The notes below the pieces were generated by a model. The model made no database searches and was not told the DNA's origin. It was given only the letters and a program-made list of their open reading frames with translations. Both the position numbers and the translations under genes were made by a program. Positions 1-11,263 of a stretch of 64,000 nt of DNA are shown here, in pieces (position 1 is the first letter of the stretch; each line of letters begins with the position of its first letter). Source of the stretch: Crambe crambe (taxonomy: Eukaryota; Porifera; Demospongiae; Poecilosclerida; Crambeidae); NCBI GenBank assembly GCA_963924555.1, contig OZ004586.1, positions 6,902,501 to 6,966,500 on the forward strand. The letters are read 5' to 3'.

Positions 1-355
1 TGCGTCGTGTCAAGTAATTTGTACAGTCAATTTGCACCAAAGCTCATGAACCACTGCTTTACACACACCCATTACACCTAAGCAGAACTTGAAAAGACAG
101 ATATTCGTGCATGACCTCCATTAGCTAAAGCCAGTTTGGCACCATTTTCCTTTGAAAATAGTGTGCTCACTTTACATACATAATGAAGTTTTCCCTACAA
201 TGCAAGCTTTTCTTGAGAGATAGCTATGGCTATAGGCTACAGCTGTATCTATAGCTAGCTGATTATGCATGCATAGCATGTAGTAGAACAATCATGCATG
301 TGGACTAAATTTTAGTGCACACTGCACCACATGGACTTACCTTTAATATCAGGAT
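1..355. other. Flank without recognised gene
   Basis: AT-rich sequence with short GCTAGC/GCATGC runs. I see no coding signal or repeat structure that I can name here. Confidence 0.5.
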
Positions 356-603
356 GACTACCATGGAGGCAAACACTCATGGTCTGCATCAGGATAGGAC
401 ATGTATTCTGGGTCCCTGAGCATACAGGGATGGCTCCACCTCTTTCAATGTTCCTCCAGTGATTCCAGAGTGGACTAACTCAGTGCCCCTTAACTTGTGG
501 ACACATACTCTTTCCCCGCCATGGTATATAGATGGCACACACTGTATGTTCCAGGGGGTCCCTGTTGCCCAGGGGTTCTAGTAGGTCCAGGGGCCAAGCA
601 AGT
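356..603 (-). pseudogene. Short-chain collagen relic
   Basis: Read on the minus strand, pieces of the collagen C-terminal exon remain: a stretch reading ELVHSGITGGT and Gly-X-Y-like codons (GPTRTPGQQGPPG) at about 550-600, plus a piece of the conserved DADQE region near 360-395. The frame is not continuous and most of the C-terminal domain is missing. A very similar relic lies at 6175-6385, also just downstream (3') of an intact collagen gene, so relic and gene were duplicated together. Confidence 0.7.
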
Positions 604-679
604 ATATCTCTTGCATACCTCAGAACCTTTCCATGTCTCAGTGGCTACACACGCATGTGCATGTCTTACATATACCTCA

Positions 680-850
680 GTACCCCCTCATATAATAAAG
701 CTGTGATCTCATAATCAAATGCATCAGCAAGATTCCATAGCTATGTTGAAGTACGTGAAGTCAAAATATAAAAACAAAAACCTACTCTATAGACAAGTGT
801 CAAAATCCATCTAGCTAATATGCTACATATCATGGGTAGCTATTATTATT
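680..850. repeat. Duplicated collagen 3' spacer, copy 1
   Basis: About 160 bp that recur almost unchanged at 6373-6530, between the relic and the intact gene in both places. This marks the right part of a segmental duplication that carried collagen genes 1 and 2. Confidence 0.75.
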
Positions 851-875
851 ATACAAAATTGAAGTCATAACATTG

Positions 876-1725
876 CTATTTGGTACACACCACACAGTTG
901 AGTTCCTTGTTCTGGTCATAAGGTGGACAGGGAAGACCAGTGTTGCAATTTGCTTCAACATGGTAGAAAAGAGCACCATTAGTGTTAGGATGACTACCAG
1001 GCAAGGACTCCTGGTCTGCATCCACACACTCAAACATTGTACGACCACGAATGTCATTATTTTGACGTCCTTTGTACTCTGTCATGATGTATCCATAGTA
1101 CTCTCTGGTCCAACTGGAGGGGCAGGTGGCCTTGGCTGGGATCATGAGTACTTTAGATCTGGTAGATAGTTCACACACAGCACATGGTACATTATGATCA
1201 TGCACTCCTTGTATAGGGCTTTCATATTCTGTGCCATACACATGAGCATGTCCTGTCACTCCACCTCTGTATCTGAGGGTGGGGCTGTACTCTGGGTCCT
1301 TGGGCATGCAGAGGTAATTGGCTCCACCTCCTTCCTGATGATAGAATGTTCCTCCAGTGATTCCAGAATAGACTAACTCAGTGCCTTCCACTTGTGGACA
1401 CGTGCTCTTCCCCCACCTGGTGTAGATGGTCCCCCCACTGCGTGGTCCAGGGGGTCCTCGTTGCCCAGGGGTTCCGGCAGGTCCAGGGGGTCCAACAGGT
1501 CCTTGTACCCCTGGGAGACCATCCCTCCCTCTCAGTAACTCCACAAACACACTGCTCCCATTCCTCTCTGACACCTTCAGATTCTGTCCAACACACCCTG
1601 TAGTTCGTAATAACAATTGACATACAGCTATGTATGTCCATACTGTTACTATACTGCAGCATACCTGTGAGAATCACATTTGAGAAGTAGGTGAAGAGGA
1701 AGAAGATAGTCAGTTTGCTGCTCAT
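876..1725 (-). CDS. Short-chain collagen (spongin/C4-like), gene 1
   Basis: Predicted secreted short-chain collagen of the sponge C4/spongin type, a component of the extracellular matrix. Exon 1 (1665-1725) encodes a signal peptide beginning MSSKLTIFFLF; it ends in phase 1 and joins exon 2 (876-1597), which starts GCVGQ. The N-terminal part is followed by 10 uninterrupted Gly-X-Y triplets (GRD to GPR) and then a globular C-terminal domain of about 190 residues with paired-Cys motifs PCAVC, NCNTGLPC and NCVVCTK. The total is 11 Cys in the mature protein. The start is fixed by the signal peptide and a TATA box 46 bp upstream. It is the first of six intact tandem paralogues, all on this strand. 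The collagen helix is very short compared with fibrillar collagens, which is normal for this family. Confidence 0.85.
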
Positions 1726-1770
1726 TTTCAGTTTTACGAAATAATCGTTTCTTGCACAATCTCCATCTCC

Positions 1771-1777
1771 TTTTATA
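1771..1777 (-). promoter_or_regulatory. TATA box, collagen gene 1
   Basis: TATAAAA in the context GTATAAAAGGAG on the minus strand, 46 bp upstream of the start codon. The same context recurs ahead of collagen genes 3, 4, 5 and 7. Confidence 0.65.
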
Positions 1778-2164
1778 CTGCATGCTTCACTTTAGCTTAT
1801 AAATTCAATTTTTAATCTTTTAGTGACCTTTTGAAAGTCCTGCTGAACTGGTCATCTATAATTACTTCCTTTGCATCATCTGCATTGTGTGAATCAGAGA
1901 TGCGTGGTTTATGAAAACTATTACCAACCCTTACTCTACTACACTAAAGGTGAGTCGATTCCCAGGGCAGTTGTTGACAAGCAATAAGTCAGTTCACATG
2001 TTATTCGAAGGTGCAGAGGTCTAATATCCATGGCATGGCGATACCATTAATGATGAAGTTGTATCAAGTAGTCAGCAACAGCTATGTAATACTATGTATC
2101 CCTTGCCTATAGTGAACATAACAGATGTGATATGGTGCCAGTAACTGACTGCTTACATGTTGTA

Positions 2165-2745
2165 ATCGTGCTGCATGGATCCTTAAGTATGCTGAAGTAA
2201 ACAGCTCCACCTCCTTCTTGATTGTTCCTTTGGTAATTCCAGAGTAGACTACAGGGTTTAATTCAGAATTTTGGTCGTGAAAAAAATTTGAGGAAGGGCA
2301 ACTACAAACCAGTACATGTATGTGGGTATGTGGAATTCTATGATAATCTCATTACGAAAGCTAGCTAATTCCTTGGGGGGGGGGGGGGGGGGGGGGGGGG
2401 AGGCCATGGGGCAGAAACCCCCCCTTGTCCCCCTCCCCTTGAATTAAACCCTGGACTATCTGGGTACTGATCATGTCATATGTATGCCCTTCCCCCATCT
2501 GATTTGGATGGTAAGTCCCAGTTTTCCAGGGTTTTTGACATATCCAGCAGGTGTATGTCCTCCATCTCTCTCTCTCTGGGATCCTCTCTTAATTAGAGAC
2601 CATCTCTCCACTCTCAAAATGCAATGCTCCTATTCCCTGTGATACCATCATGTTAAAATGATATATAGCAACATACCTACATAGGTACATACCTGGGAAT
2701 CACATATATAGATGAGAAGGATGTGCAGCTCATTGATGTCAGTTA
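2165..2745 (-). pseudogene. Decayed short-chain collagen gene with insertion
   Basis: Minus-strand fragments of a collagen gene. A piece of the SGITGGT region lies at about 2175-2260, a piece of the TRWGK/collagen-helix junction at about 2460-2570, and remnants of the N-terminal part and signal exon at about 2570-2740. The copy is split by about 200 bp of unrelated sequence that includes a 26-G tract and carries many substitutions. It is an old dead copy between genes 1 and 2. Confidence 0.6.
2375..2400. repeat. Poly-G tract (26 G)
   Basis: Uninterrupted G run inside the sequence that splits the collagen pseudogene. Its length in the assembly is probably unreliable. Confidence 0.9.
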
Positions 2746-2749
2746 TGCA

Positions 2750-3167
2750 TTTCCCTCTCCCTACAATAGTTATGCATATACATTAGAATTATGTACTTGA
2801 AAAAAAAGTTATTTTATGCATAATATAGTTGCATCACAAGTTTAGAAAACCATCTCTAGAATTGAATAAGAGACTAGCTAATTAATAGCTGGGTCATCTG
2901 ATTTCATATGACTTCAGCAACTACCATCAAAGATGCAAAGCTTTTTATGGTATACATTGTATAATAGACTCTAAATAATCAATTTCCAGGCAGGTTGTTG
3001 ACAAGCTATTGCCAGTCTTTCATGTCTAAACTTTGCACCTAGTAACACACATACTACAGCAGGTCAACCTTTTCCTTCCTGTTGACAAACCTGGCAATCC
3101 TGCAAAGGCCAATGTGGTTGCTGATGTCACTATATTATGCTTAAATAGTTTACTTAAACTCACTGGC

Positions 3168-3229
<62 letters not shown>

Positions 3230-4920
3230 CACTCTCAATGTTATGCACGACATTGTATGTTCTGCCACACCACACAGTTAGTAGTACATGGCATTATGGA
3301 GACGTTGCATAGTCCATTTCTTTTCCTTAAGAATTACTCCTTGATTTAGTGATACTTGCAGAGTATGACTTCACACAACCTACATATACAGCTAAGCAGC
3401 CCACAAGCCATAAAGTTCTGGAAGGGGAGTGGCAATAGCTTATCAAAACCTGCCATTACTATATACAAAGTACATGTAACCTTATGAAATTATTTTGCTG
3501 TGCATATTTGGTGTACTAAAGGTTCTGTGACATTCCTCTCATGGCATAATAGCATAGTTGTGATTTATTAGTCAACTTCATCAATACCTGCCTCCTTGAT
3601 AGGATCTGTTACTTTTACCATTGACTCAAGTATTTTAATAGGAATGAGCTACCAGTCTTAGTCTTAGGATTGCACTACATTCAACTTCAAGCATGAACAA
3701 TCAAGCTTCCCGCCATCTGTATGAGCAAATTGTCCTCTGTGTAGTAATATTTTCTACGTCCACTGCCTCCCAGTGTCCTACTTACTTCCTCATTAGCTGA
3801 GCTATGGACACACAGAGGGAGGTGCCATAACTAGGTGCTCAGCTAGCTACTAGTCTTGATCTATCGCGAGTACAGACAGCTAGCTAGCTAGCTGTATGCA
3901 TGTACATGCATGATCAATCATCGGTAGCCTATTTCCTGTACAGTTTTTTGTTTGTTTTTTTTTTTGAGTTTGCAATTTTCATGAATTGACTGAAATTAGT
4001 GAAATATAAATCCCTTGAAAATTAAGTGCTATATGGTATATCACATTACTGGAAATTTACATGGTAGTGAAAGGAACATTAGCCTTACCTAGGGCACAAT
4101 AGTTAATTATTGGCATCAGTTGCATACCCCAAGACATGGTCCAGGAAGTAGTGGGTTGCATGTTAGTGTAGGGATGTGTTATTGAGTCTAAGATTGGAAA
4201 AACGTGGTTGCTAGGTCTCAAGCGATAAGACCCATAGTCCTAGCTGCCACACTGCTACTTATCCAGTTGACCAATTTTTTTTTTGAATGAACCCCCTGAG
4301 CCTCATATTCAGAGGTTCCATTGTATAGTGGACATCATTGCTATTTAGCTGTGCATTAAATGGAATTCCTTGCCGGCTCCATTGAAGAACCATATCTGGA
4401 TACTAGGCAGGTGTCGATCCCATAAATAAAGTAGATACTTACTCTCTTCTCGCCACTCCAAATATGTTCAAAAACTGATTCTGAGATCTTCACTTTCTTC
4501 AGTTGTGAAGCTAGTATCACATCTCTCTCTCCTTTTTAGACTTCAGGAACCACTTCCTCCTTTCATATGACTATTTTAACATAACAGCAAACTCATTACA
4601 TAATTAATAGTAGCTACCCTAAAACTTACTTGCTTTCTCTGAGCATTTTTCTTACCTAGCCTTGGTTTCCTTTGCCTTTTCAACCTGGTTAGGTTTGCTG
4701 TCATTAAACAGCTGGTGGCGACTTTCATAGTACCGGTGTATCGGTGTACAGCTCCTGGAATGAGGAAATAATTATATTCAGTCTAAGTGCTTTGGTAAGT
4801 ATTTACAGTTTTCTATCTATCGAGTGGTTGAATCTTGTCTCTGAAAGGCACTGGAGCCTATCAGCTACTTTAATTGCTTACTTGCTCACTTTCAAATGCT
4901 AGAGGCTCTTAGGCTTATCT
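2750..4920. other. Intergenic stretch
   Basis: No supported gene. It holds a CT microsatellite (3171-3226) and GCTAGC runs near 3890. The CT tract gives spurious Ser-Leu and Glu-Arg open frames on the two strands. Confidence 0.5.
3171..3226. repeat. (CT)n microsatellite
   Basis: 56 bp of pure CT dinucleotide repeat. Confidence 0.95.
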
Positions 4921-4921
4921 A

Positions 4922-5415
4922 CCTTAAGGTGGGTATTATTGGCGACTTGTTAATTTAGCGAATTTAGCGAGTAGGCCTTTATTCGCTAATACAAGCACGC
5001 GCTAATAATAAAATTTTGTATAATTAGAAGTAATATTGAACAAAAACTGCTAGCTGTTTGAGTGTCCTTGCGGAGTTAGCTAGCTAGCTAGCTAGATCGC
5101 TGTTGTATTCATCAGAATCTGTTTCAGATATTTTCTGTTTTCATGGACTCAAGAATGGCAGCAGTAGGGTAAAAAAAGATGTGATAGTTTGAAGTATCAC
5201 TTTTCCAGTAAAGATCTTTTTTGTAAAAGCTAACTCCAATGATAGTTACTGACACAATAATGCATTATATTGTTTGTGCCTGATATTCTTGAACCAACTT
5301 CATACGAAACTACATTTTTTACACAAAGCTCAAAATAGCTAAAATTAATACCCGCCAAATACAGTATCCCCTTAAAACACTAAAATTAGTAGCCGCCAAT
5401 AATACCCACCTTAGG
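4922..5415. mobile_element. MITE with CCTTAAGG termini, long form
   Basis: Terminal inverted repeats read CCTTAAGGTGGGTATTATTG at the left and the near-perfect complement (one base shorter in the AAGG part) at the right. They are flanked by a TA duplication (4920-4921 and 5416-5417). The body is 494 bp and non-coding. The ends resemble those of the shorter elements at 37296, 42289 and 51560 in the receptor cluster, so it is probably a relative of that family. Confidence 0.75.
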
Positions 5416-5574
5416 TAAGTGCTTTGTTATATATAAACTCAACAGCAAAATCTTCTAAAGAGTTGAAGCACTAAAGAATACTTGTTCGCTCGCTGTCAAA
5501 TGTTGCACATTGCCCTATTATATCTCATACGTGGGTGGGATCAGTGGGCCATGTGTGTGGTATATAATAGTTAT

Positions 5575-5668
5575 AACATGGGTGCCAGGATTTTATACAT
5601 CATAAACAACCCGCGCACCCTGAGGGCGAGGGTCGTTTATAATCCATAAAACCCATGGCACCCATGTT
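5575..5668. repeat. Inverted repeat (foldback)
   Basis: AACATGGGTGCCA at the left pairs with TGGCACCCATGTT at the right, and the inner sequence also pairs in part (ATTTTATACATCATAAAC against GTTTATAATCCATAAAA). It is a small foldback element with a GC-rich loop. Confidence 0.65.
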
Positions 5669-5784
5669 TTAAATCCTGCTATAGCTAGCTAAGGTGAGTA
5701 TAGACTAGGCTAGCTGCAGTAAAAGTAACGTTACCTTCATGTTTTGGCTGCCGCGCTTTCTTGTCTCCATGGAGATTAAAGGTT

Positions 5785-5935
5785 GTTTCCATGGGTGACA
5801 GGCAATATGACTCATGCCAGTTGTTCATGACGACGGGCATTATGGCTTATAAACTACACTGCAGCCCTTTGATCTCGCTCGTGCACAGGATATAAAAGAG
5901 TCATAGTCATATTGCCTGTCGTCCATGGTATCAGT
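5785..5935. repeat. Inverted repeat beside collagen relic
   Basis: Sequence around 5790-5815 (TCCATGGGTGACAGGCAATA) is repeated in inverted orientation at about 5910-5930, with small differences. Its role is unknown. Confidence 0.5.
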
Positions 5936-6054
5936 ATGATCACTAGAAAAACCAAGGCCACCTGGAGTATATACATCATGAGTGCAGTAGCTACATACAG
6001 TGTACAAAAAAAATTAAAAAACAACAACAACAAAGAAAATAATAACTCACAATA

Positions 6055-6116
6055 CTCATGATCATTCAATGTTTGAGTGTGTGGATGCAGACCATGAGTG
6101 TTTGCCTCCATGGGCT
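6055..6116 (+). pseudogene. Inverted fragment of collagen C-terminal domain
   Basis: On the plus strand this reads [15 protein letters not shown], matching the [15 protein letters not shown] segment of the intact collagens but in the opposite orientation to the array. It is a small inverted scrap with no surrounding frame. Confidence 0.6.
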
Positions 6117-6174
6117 CAGAGCACATATCTTGTGTTTCTTAAATTTTTGTGCCTCTAAATAATGATACCTTTCT

Positions 6175-6385
6175 ACCTGAGGATGGGACATATATTCTGG
6201 GTCCCTGAGCATACAGAGATGATTGGTTCCACCTCTTTCAATGTTCCTCCAGTGATTCCAGAGTGGACTAACTCAGTGCCCCTTAACTTGTGGACACATA
6301 CTCTTCCCCCACCATGATGTATAGATGGCACCCCACTGTGTGTTCCAGGGGGTCCCTTTTTCCCAAGGGTTCCAGCCCCTCATAT
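6175..6385 (-). pseudogene. Short-chain collagen relic
   Basis: Closely matches the relic at 356-603, with the same SGITGGT and TRWGK-region remnants and the same downstream spacer. It lies 3' of intact gene 2. Confidence 0.7.
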
Positions 6386-6575
6386 AATAAAGCTGTGATC
6401 TCATAATCAAATGCATCAGCAAGATTCCATAGCTATGCTGAAGTACGTGAAGTCAGAATATAAAAACAAAAACCTACTCTATAGACAAGTGTCAAAATCC
6501 ATCTAGCTAATATGCTACATATTATGGGTATACACTCCTAGCTAAATTACATACAAAATTGAAGTCATAAAATTG

Positions 6576-7655
6576 CTACTTGGTGCACACCACACAGTTG
6601 AGTTCCTTGTTCTGGTCATAAGGTGGACAGGGAAGACCAGTGTTGCAATTTGCTTCAACATGGTAGAAAAGAGCACCATTAGTGTTAGGATGACTACCAG
6701 GCAAGGACTCCTGGTCTGCATCCACACACTCAAACATTGTACGACCACGAATGTCATTATTTTGACGTCCTTTGTACTCTGTCATGATGTATCCATAGTA
6801 CTCTCTGGTCCAACTGGAGGGGCAGGTGGCCTTGGCTGGGATCATGAGCACTTTAGATCTACTAGATAGTTCACACACAGCACATGGTACGTTATGGTCA
6901 CCCACTCCTTGTAGAGGGCCTTGATATTCTGTGCCATACACATGAGCTGCTGCATTTACTCCACCTCTGTATCTGAGGGTAGAGCTGTACTCTGGGTCCT
7001 TGGGCATGCAGAGATAATTGGCTCCACCTCCTTCCTGATTAAAGAATGTTCCTCCAGTGATTCCAGAGTAGACTAACTCAGTACCCTCTACTTGTGGACA
7101 CGTGCTCTTCCCCCACCTGGTGTAGATGGTCCCCCCACTTTGAGGTCCAGGGGGTCCCTGTTTTCCAGGGGTTCCAGCAGGTCCAGGGGGTCCGACAGGT
7201 CCTTGTACCCCATCTCTCCCTGGGAGACCATCCCTCCCTCTCAGTAACTTCACAAATACACTGCTCCCATTCCTCTCTGACACCTTCAGATTTTGTCCAA
7301 CACACCCTATGTACAGAATCATGAATAATATAACAGATCTGTTAGTAGATTGAACATAGATTCTTTCATGGCTACTAGGGGAATGCAAGGAATTGTGACG
7401 AGTGAAGCTTTAGCTATGATGACATCATGTAAAGGACGGAACCAGAAGAATGTATGCACGGTACATATATAATAGTGCCCTGTCATTTTACCCCCTAGTG
7501 GCTCTATTTGCTCAAGCTCAACCTCTCATTATTCAAGAAGGGCCATACATGTATATCTATGCACTGGATTGGCAGATATTCAGGTTCTTACCTCTCTGAG
7601 TAGTGTAGTAGCAGAAGATAAAAAAGAGGAGAGAATGAAGTGAAAAACTCTTCAT
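6576..7655 (-). CDS. Short-chain collagen (spongin/C4-like), gene 2
   Basis: Secreted short-chain collagen paralogue. The large exon (6576-7306) starts [14 protein letters not shown] and has 11 Gly-X-Y triplets, then the conserved Cys-rich C-terminal domain ending NCVVCTK. The signal exon that best fits is 7592-7655. It encodes MKSFSLHSLLFFIFC and ends in phase 1, exactly as needed, with a good GTAAGA donor and a TATA box 74 bp upstream. This signal differs from those of genes 1 and 3 (MSSKL) and 4, 5 and 7 (MRSTSVF or MRSISVF), so gene 2 has a different 5' end. An open frame running 5' from the large exon to 7388 is probably intron read-through. Confidence 0.8.
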
Positions 7656-7728
7656 ATCTGTAATGTTGACTGTGAGGAAGGTGATCTCTAAAGCTGGAAT
7701 GGAGTGGCTGATGGCTAGTTTTTAGGTC

Positions 7729-7735
7729 TTTTATA
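7729..7735 (-). promoter_or_regulatory. TATA box, collagen gene 2
   Basis: TATAAAA in the context CTATAAAAGACC on the minus strand, 74 bp upstream of the proposed start. The downstream bases differ from the AAAAGGAG context of the other copies. Confidence 0.5.
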
Positions 7736-7972
7736 GTGAGAGCAAGCATATATATGTGCATTAACAGTGGTATGGTAAAATATAATTCTCTTATCATAGA
7801 TCTATATGCAGATTTATTTTTCAATGTTTATTTTTCTATCATGAATTGCTTTTTAAGAGTAGTAGCTATAGCTGTACTTTAGAGTTATGTTGATTCTAAT
7901 AGGCACTTGTGGGTAGATCTTTCATAATTATTGATAGGATGCAGTGTATGTTCAACCATCTACATTAACGAG

Positions 7973-8390
7973 ATACAAATCTGTCATAGTTTTCTTTTCC
8001 ATTATAGATATTGTTTATGTTGAATAATGTGATTCATGTTTGTGCCAGCTGATATCCATAATGAGATACGAATCTGTTGTAGTTTTCTATGATATTGTTT
8101 ATGTTGAGTAATGGATTCATGTTTGTGCCAGCTGATATCATCATAATGAGATATGAATCTGTTGTAGTTTTCTATGATATTGTTTATGTTGAGTAATGGA
8201 TTCATGTTTGTGCCAGCTGATATCCATAATGAGATACGAATCTGTTGTAGTTTTCTATGATATTGTTTATGCTGAGAAATGGATTCATGTTTGTGCCAGC
8301 TGATATCCATAATGAGATACGAATCTGTTGTAGTTTTCTATGATATTGTTTATGTTGAGTAATGGATTCATGTTTGTGCCAGCTGGTATC
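7973..8390. repeat. Minisatellite, about 85-bp unit, about five copies
   Basis: Near-identical units containing TTGTGCCAGCTGATATCCAT and TGTTGTAGTTTTCTATGAT repeat head to tail. The unit leaves an open frame on the minus strand giving a repetitive peptide (SWHKHES.QHKQYHRKLQQ), but there is no other coding evidence. Confidence 0.85.
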
Positions 8391-8440
8391 CACTATCCAT
8401 AGCTGGTATCCACTATCCATAGCTGGTATCCACTATCCAT
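8383..8440. repeat. 20-bp tandem repeat, three copies
   Basis: AGCTGGTATCCACTATCCAT repeated about three times, directly abutting the 85-bp minisatellite. Confidence 0.9.
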
Positions 8441-8448
8441 GGACTATT

Positions 8449-8570
8449 CACTGTAAAAATGAAAGTGTATACCATTTTGTCCTAATACATGTACACACAC
8501 TATTTTGTCTTTAGTGTGTGTCAATATATTGTACAATTTAGTGTGCAGTACACACTTTCATTTTACAGTG
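8449..8570. mobile_element. Small MITE, CACTGTAAAA termini
   Basis: 122 bp. The left end is CACTGTAAAAATGAAAGTGT and the right end is its near-perfect complement ACACTTTCATTTTACAGTG. The body is AT-rich with TAGTGTGT motifs. Related TAGTGTGCA/TTTTTACAGTG sequence lies at 48035-48290 and about 53890-53960. Confidence 0.7.
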
Positions 8571-9949
8571 TAGCTTCTTTTTTTTTTTTTTTTTGCATAT
8601 AATTATGTGAGTATAATTAACTGCTTCTCTACATCACTTTGGTCCGGGGAAATACAGTAGAACTATATTGAGACTGAATCAGAGAGTGCGGTAGCACTCT
8701 CTAAGTAGGGATGGCAGGTCAAAGTCCATAGGACAGTATAAACTAAAAACTCTTCTTTCTCTTCTACCCTTACTCTACAGGTTCTCAGAAGGCTACAGTG
8801 AATTATTATATCTACAAAGAAGAGAGGAGAATGTTCAAAAGCCAAAAATTCATTCGCCAACATAAGAAAAAAACGAGTTCTAAAATTGACTTTTCGTTCT
8901 TTTTCTTTATAATAATAATAACAATAATAATAATGTATAAGATCGACGTACCGACTTACTGGCTAGTCATCAAAATTCTGCTTTGGCCATCTGTTAGAGC
9001 GGCACCTAGAGGCTGATCTTTTGCTATTAGTTTTGACTAAGGCTCTACTTCACTATTCGATAGCACTCGGAACACAGCTGCTAATCTTTCTACGCCATTT
9101 TGAAGGGGGCGGGGCTTATGGGCGGAGCCACGTAAGCTTAAGTTTAGCTATAGCCAAGGTCTTCATTCATTATCTGATGATGTTCCAGTCACTCCTTGCT
9201 GAATTACAGTACAGATGCTCATCCTATAGTAGCATTATAGCCAGTACTTGGCTGTAGTGTAGTCAGCTCACTTCACCATGCCGTGTACATGTCATTTACA
9301 TTGCTGTTGCTGTAAAGTTATATCAACAAAACTTAAATAGCTAAACAAATTCTTCAACCAGAGACACTGTATGTACCTACAAAAGAGGTTTATGTAGAGC
9401 TGGCTTTGTATAGTACTGTACTGTAGCCTCCCTCATTCAACTTCAAGCACTAAGAAAAAGGATAGAAACAAGTGAGCGTAAAAAATAAAAAGGTTAAGTA
9501 GGGATAGCCTAAAATCTAGCTGGGCTATCTATAATGTGCTGCAGCCTCGTATGAAAAAAATCTTCGCGATATTACCTCATAAAAGGGGTGGGGCAATTAA
9601 TAGCAGTTCTCCTCATATAACACCTGCACAGGATGTGGCCATTTGATGGCATCCACTATTATGATCACTACACCAAATGCATAAACTCCCCATACTCCTC
9701 CCTCAAGCAAGACATACGTACCATCTCAATAATTATTTCAGTGATCACATATGTAAGAATTAGCTAATGCTGTTCACTTTTTAAAATGTTCACTCCTTTC
9801 AGTACTCCATTACACTGCAGATGATCATCCTTCAAACTCTCCTCCCTGAACAGAATGAAATACTGATCATTAAATAAATTTAGTTCAATCAAGGAAGCCT
9901 TTAGTGTCTATCAATTTTCATAATCACAAAGAAAAAGAATGCAAACAAG
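8571..9949. other. Repeat-rich intergenic stretch
   Basis: No supported gene. It holds a poly-T run, an inverted AGAGAGTGC/GCACTCTCT pair at about 8680-8705 next to a GTAGGGATGG end, and a diverged version of the 9950 foldback arm at about 9485-9560. The AGAGAGTGC pair and GTAGGGATG motif recur at about 16050-16085. Confidence 0.5.
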
Positions 9950-10388
9950 TGAATGCAAAAAATTTCTTCGAAATAAAAATGTGAAGTAGGGATGCTATTA
10001 TAACTGCAGCTTCATTATGAAAACCAAGTACTGCAGCATCGAAGCAGTATGGCCCAAAAATCTAGCTGGAATATGTATTATAACTGCATGCAAGAGAGTG
10101 AACTTAGTGAAGTGACCCTTACCCATCATCAAGTACAAGATACTATTCCTACTTCACTCCCATGATCAAGGGCCAAGGGAGTGAAGTAGGAATAGTATCT
10201 CGTACTTGATGATGGGTAAGGGTCACTTCACTAAGTTCACTCTCTTGCATGCAGTTATAATACATATTCCAGCTAGATTTTTGGGCCATACTGCTTCGAT
10301 GCTGCAGTACTTGGTTTTCATAATGAAGCTGCAGTTATAATAGCATCCCTACTTCACATTTTTATTTCGAAGAAATTTTTTGCATTCA
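9950..10388. repeat. Near-perfect 212-bp palindrome with 15-nt loop
   Basis: Left arm 9950-10161 and right arm 10177-10388 are both 212 bp and complementary with one mismatch found (A/G in the GTACAAGATA segment). A 15-nt spacer (10162-10176) separates them. No open frame of note lies inside it. The arms carry the GAAGTAGGGATG motif seen at other foldback ends. Transcription would give a long hairpin RNA. Confidence 0.9.
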
Positions 10389-11263
10389 TTTATATACATG
10401 CAGTGATGCAATTCATGTACATGACAATCTATTATTTATGTGATGACCATTACAAAAACATTCCAACTGCATGCACTCATTTGCTTTCATGTGTTTCAAC
10501 TCTATCATCCAGACCAACAAACAATTAAACAATGCAAAAGAAACTTAGATTCTGGTTTCATTCCTCCATTATACTGTTCCCATTCAATCCACAAATCTAT
10601 AAGATTGAGTTCTTCATGCTCTTATAAGCTATCCAAGAAGTGTAGACTGAGGAAAGCAGTGATCAAGTCAATCATCATAATTACAGTGTATATTATACAC
10701 TTGCATCTAAGTCCTTAGGAAGCTCTGTGCTTTTGGGGTCTAACGTGGTGACTTGCTCAGTAATGAGTATTCTGTTGCTAAATGTAATAGTAGTCAGTTG
10801 GGTATTGGGGAGTCTAGATTTATGACTCAATATAATATTCATTGAATGCCTATATCCCTACCTCACAACTTGATGGTTGAATGAGGACCTAACTATACAT
10901 ACAGCTAAATTTTCTTTCAATTAAGCTGATATAATACTATTGTGAGTTTTGAAGCATTTGGCTCAGTGCATTATAGCTAAAGCTTATAACTGTGACTTTG
11001 GTTAACAGATTAGAGACTGGAATTATATGATCAGCAAAGATTTGAAGCAACAAAATGATCTATCACATAATTTACAACACGATACCACAGTATGCCAGGG
11101 GCATTTTGGAGTCCTAGATATATATAAGTGAGCATAAAAATTCTTCTAAACAAAAAGATTATGTTAGGGATGGCTAATAAAAATTGTAAACACACACAAT
11201 CATGATCCTACTTACATACATAGACAATAACTAGTGATATGATGTTCAATCCACTGCATATCT
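10389..11263. other. Intergenic stretch
   Basis: AT-rich sequence between the palindrome and collagen gene 3. I see no coding signal; a GTTAGGGATGG motif lies near 11165. Confidence 0.5.

Noticed and set aside
873..1169. Plus-strand open frames opposite the collagen genes (also at 6573, 20196 and others)
   Set aside because: They are antisense shadows of the collagen exon and recur in each copy only because the collagen sequence is conserved.
8002..8420. Repetitive protein (SWHKHES...QHKQYHRKLQQ) on the minus strand
   Set aside because: The frame is a by-product of an 85-bp minisatellite; there is no signal, splice or conservation evidence.
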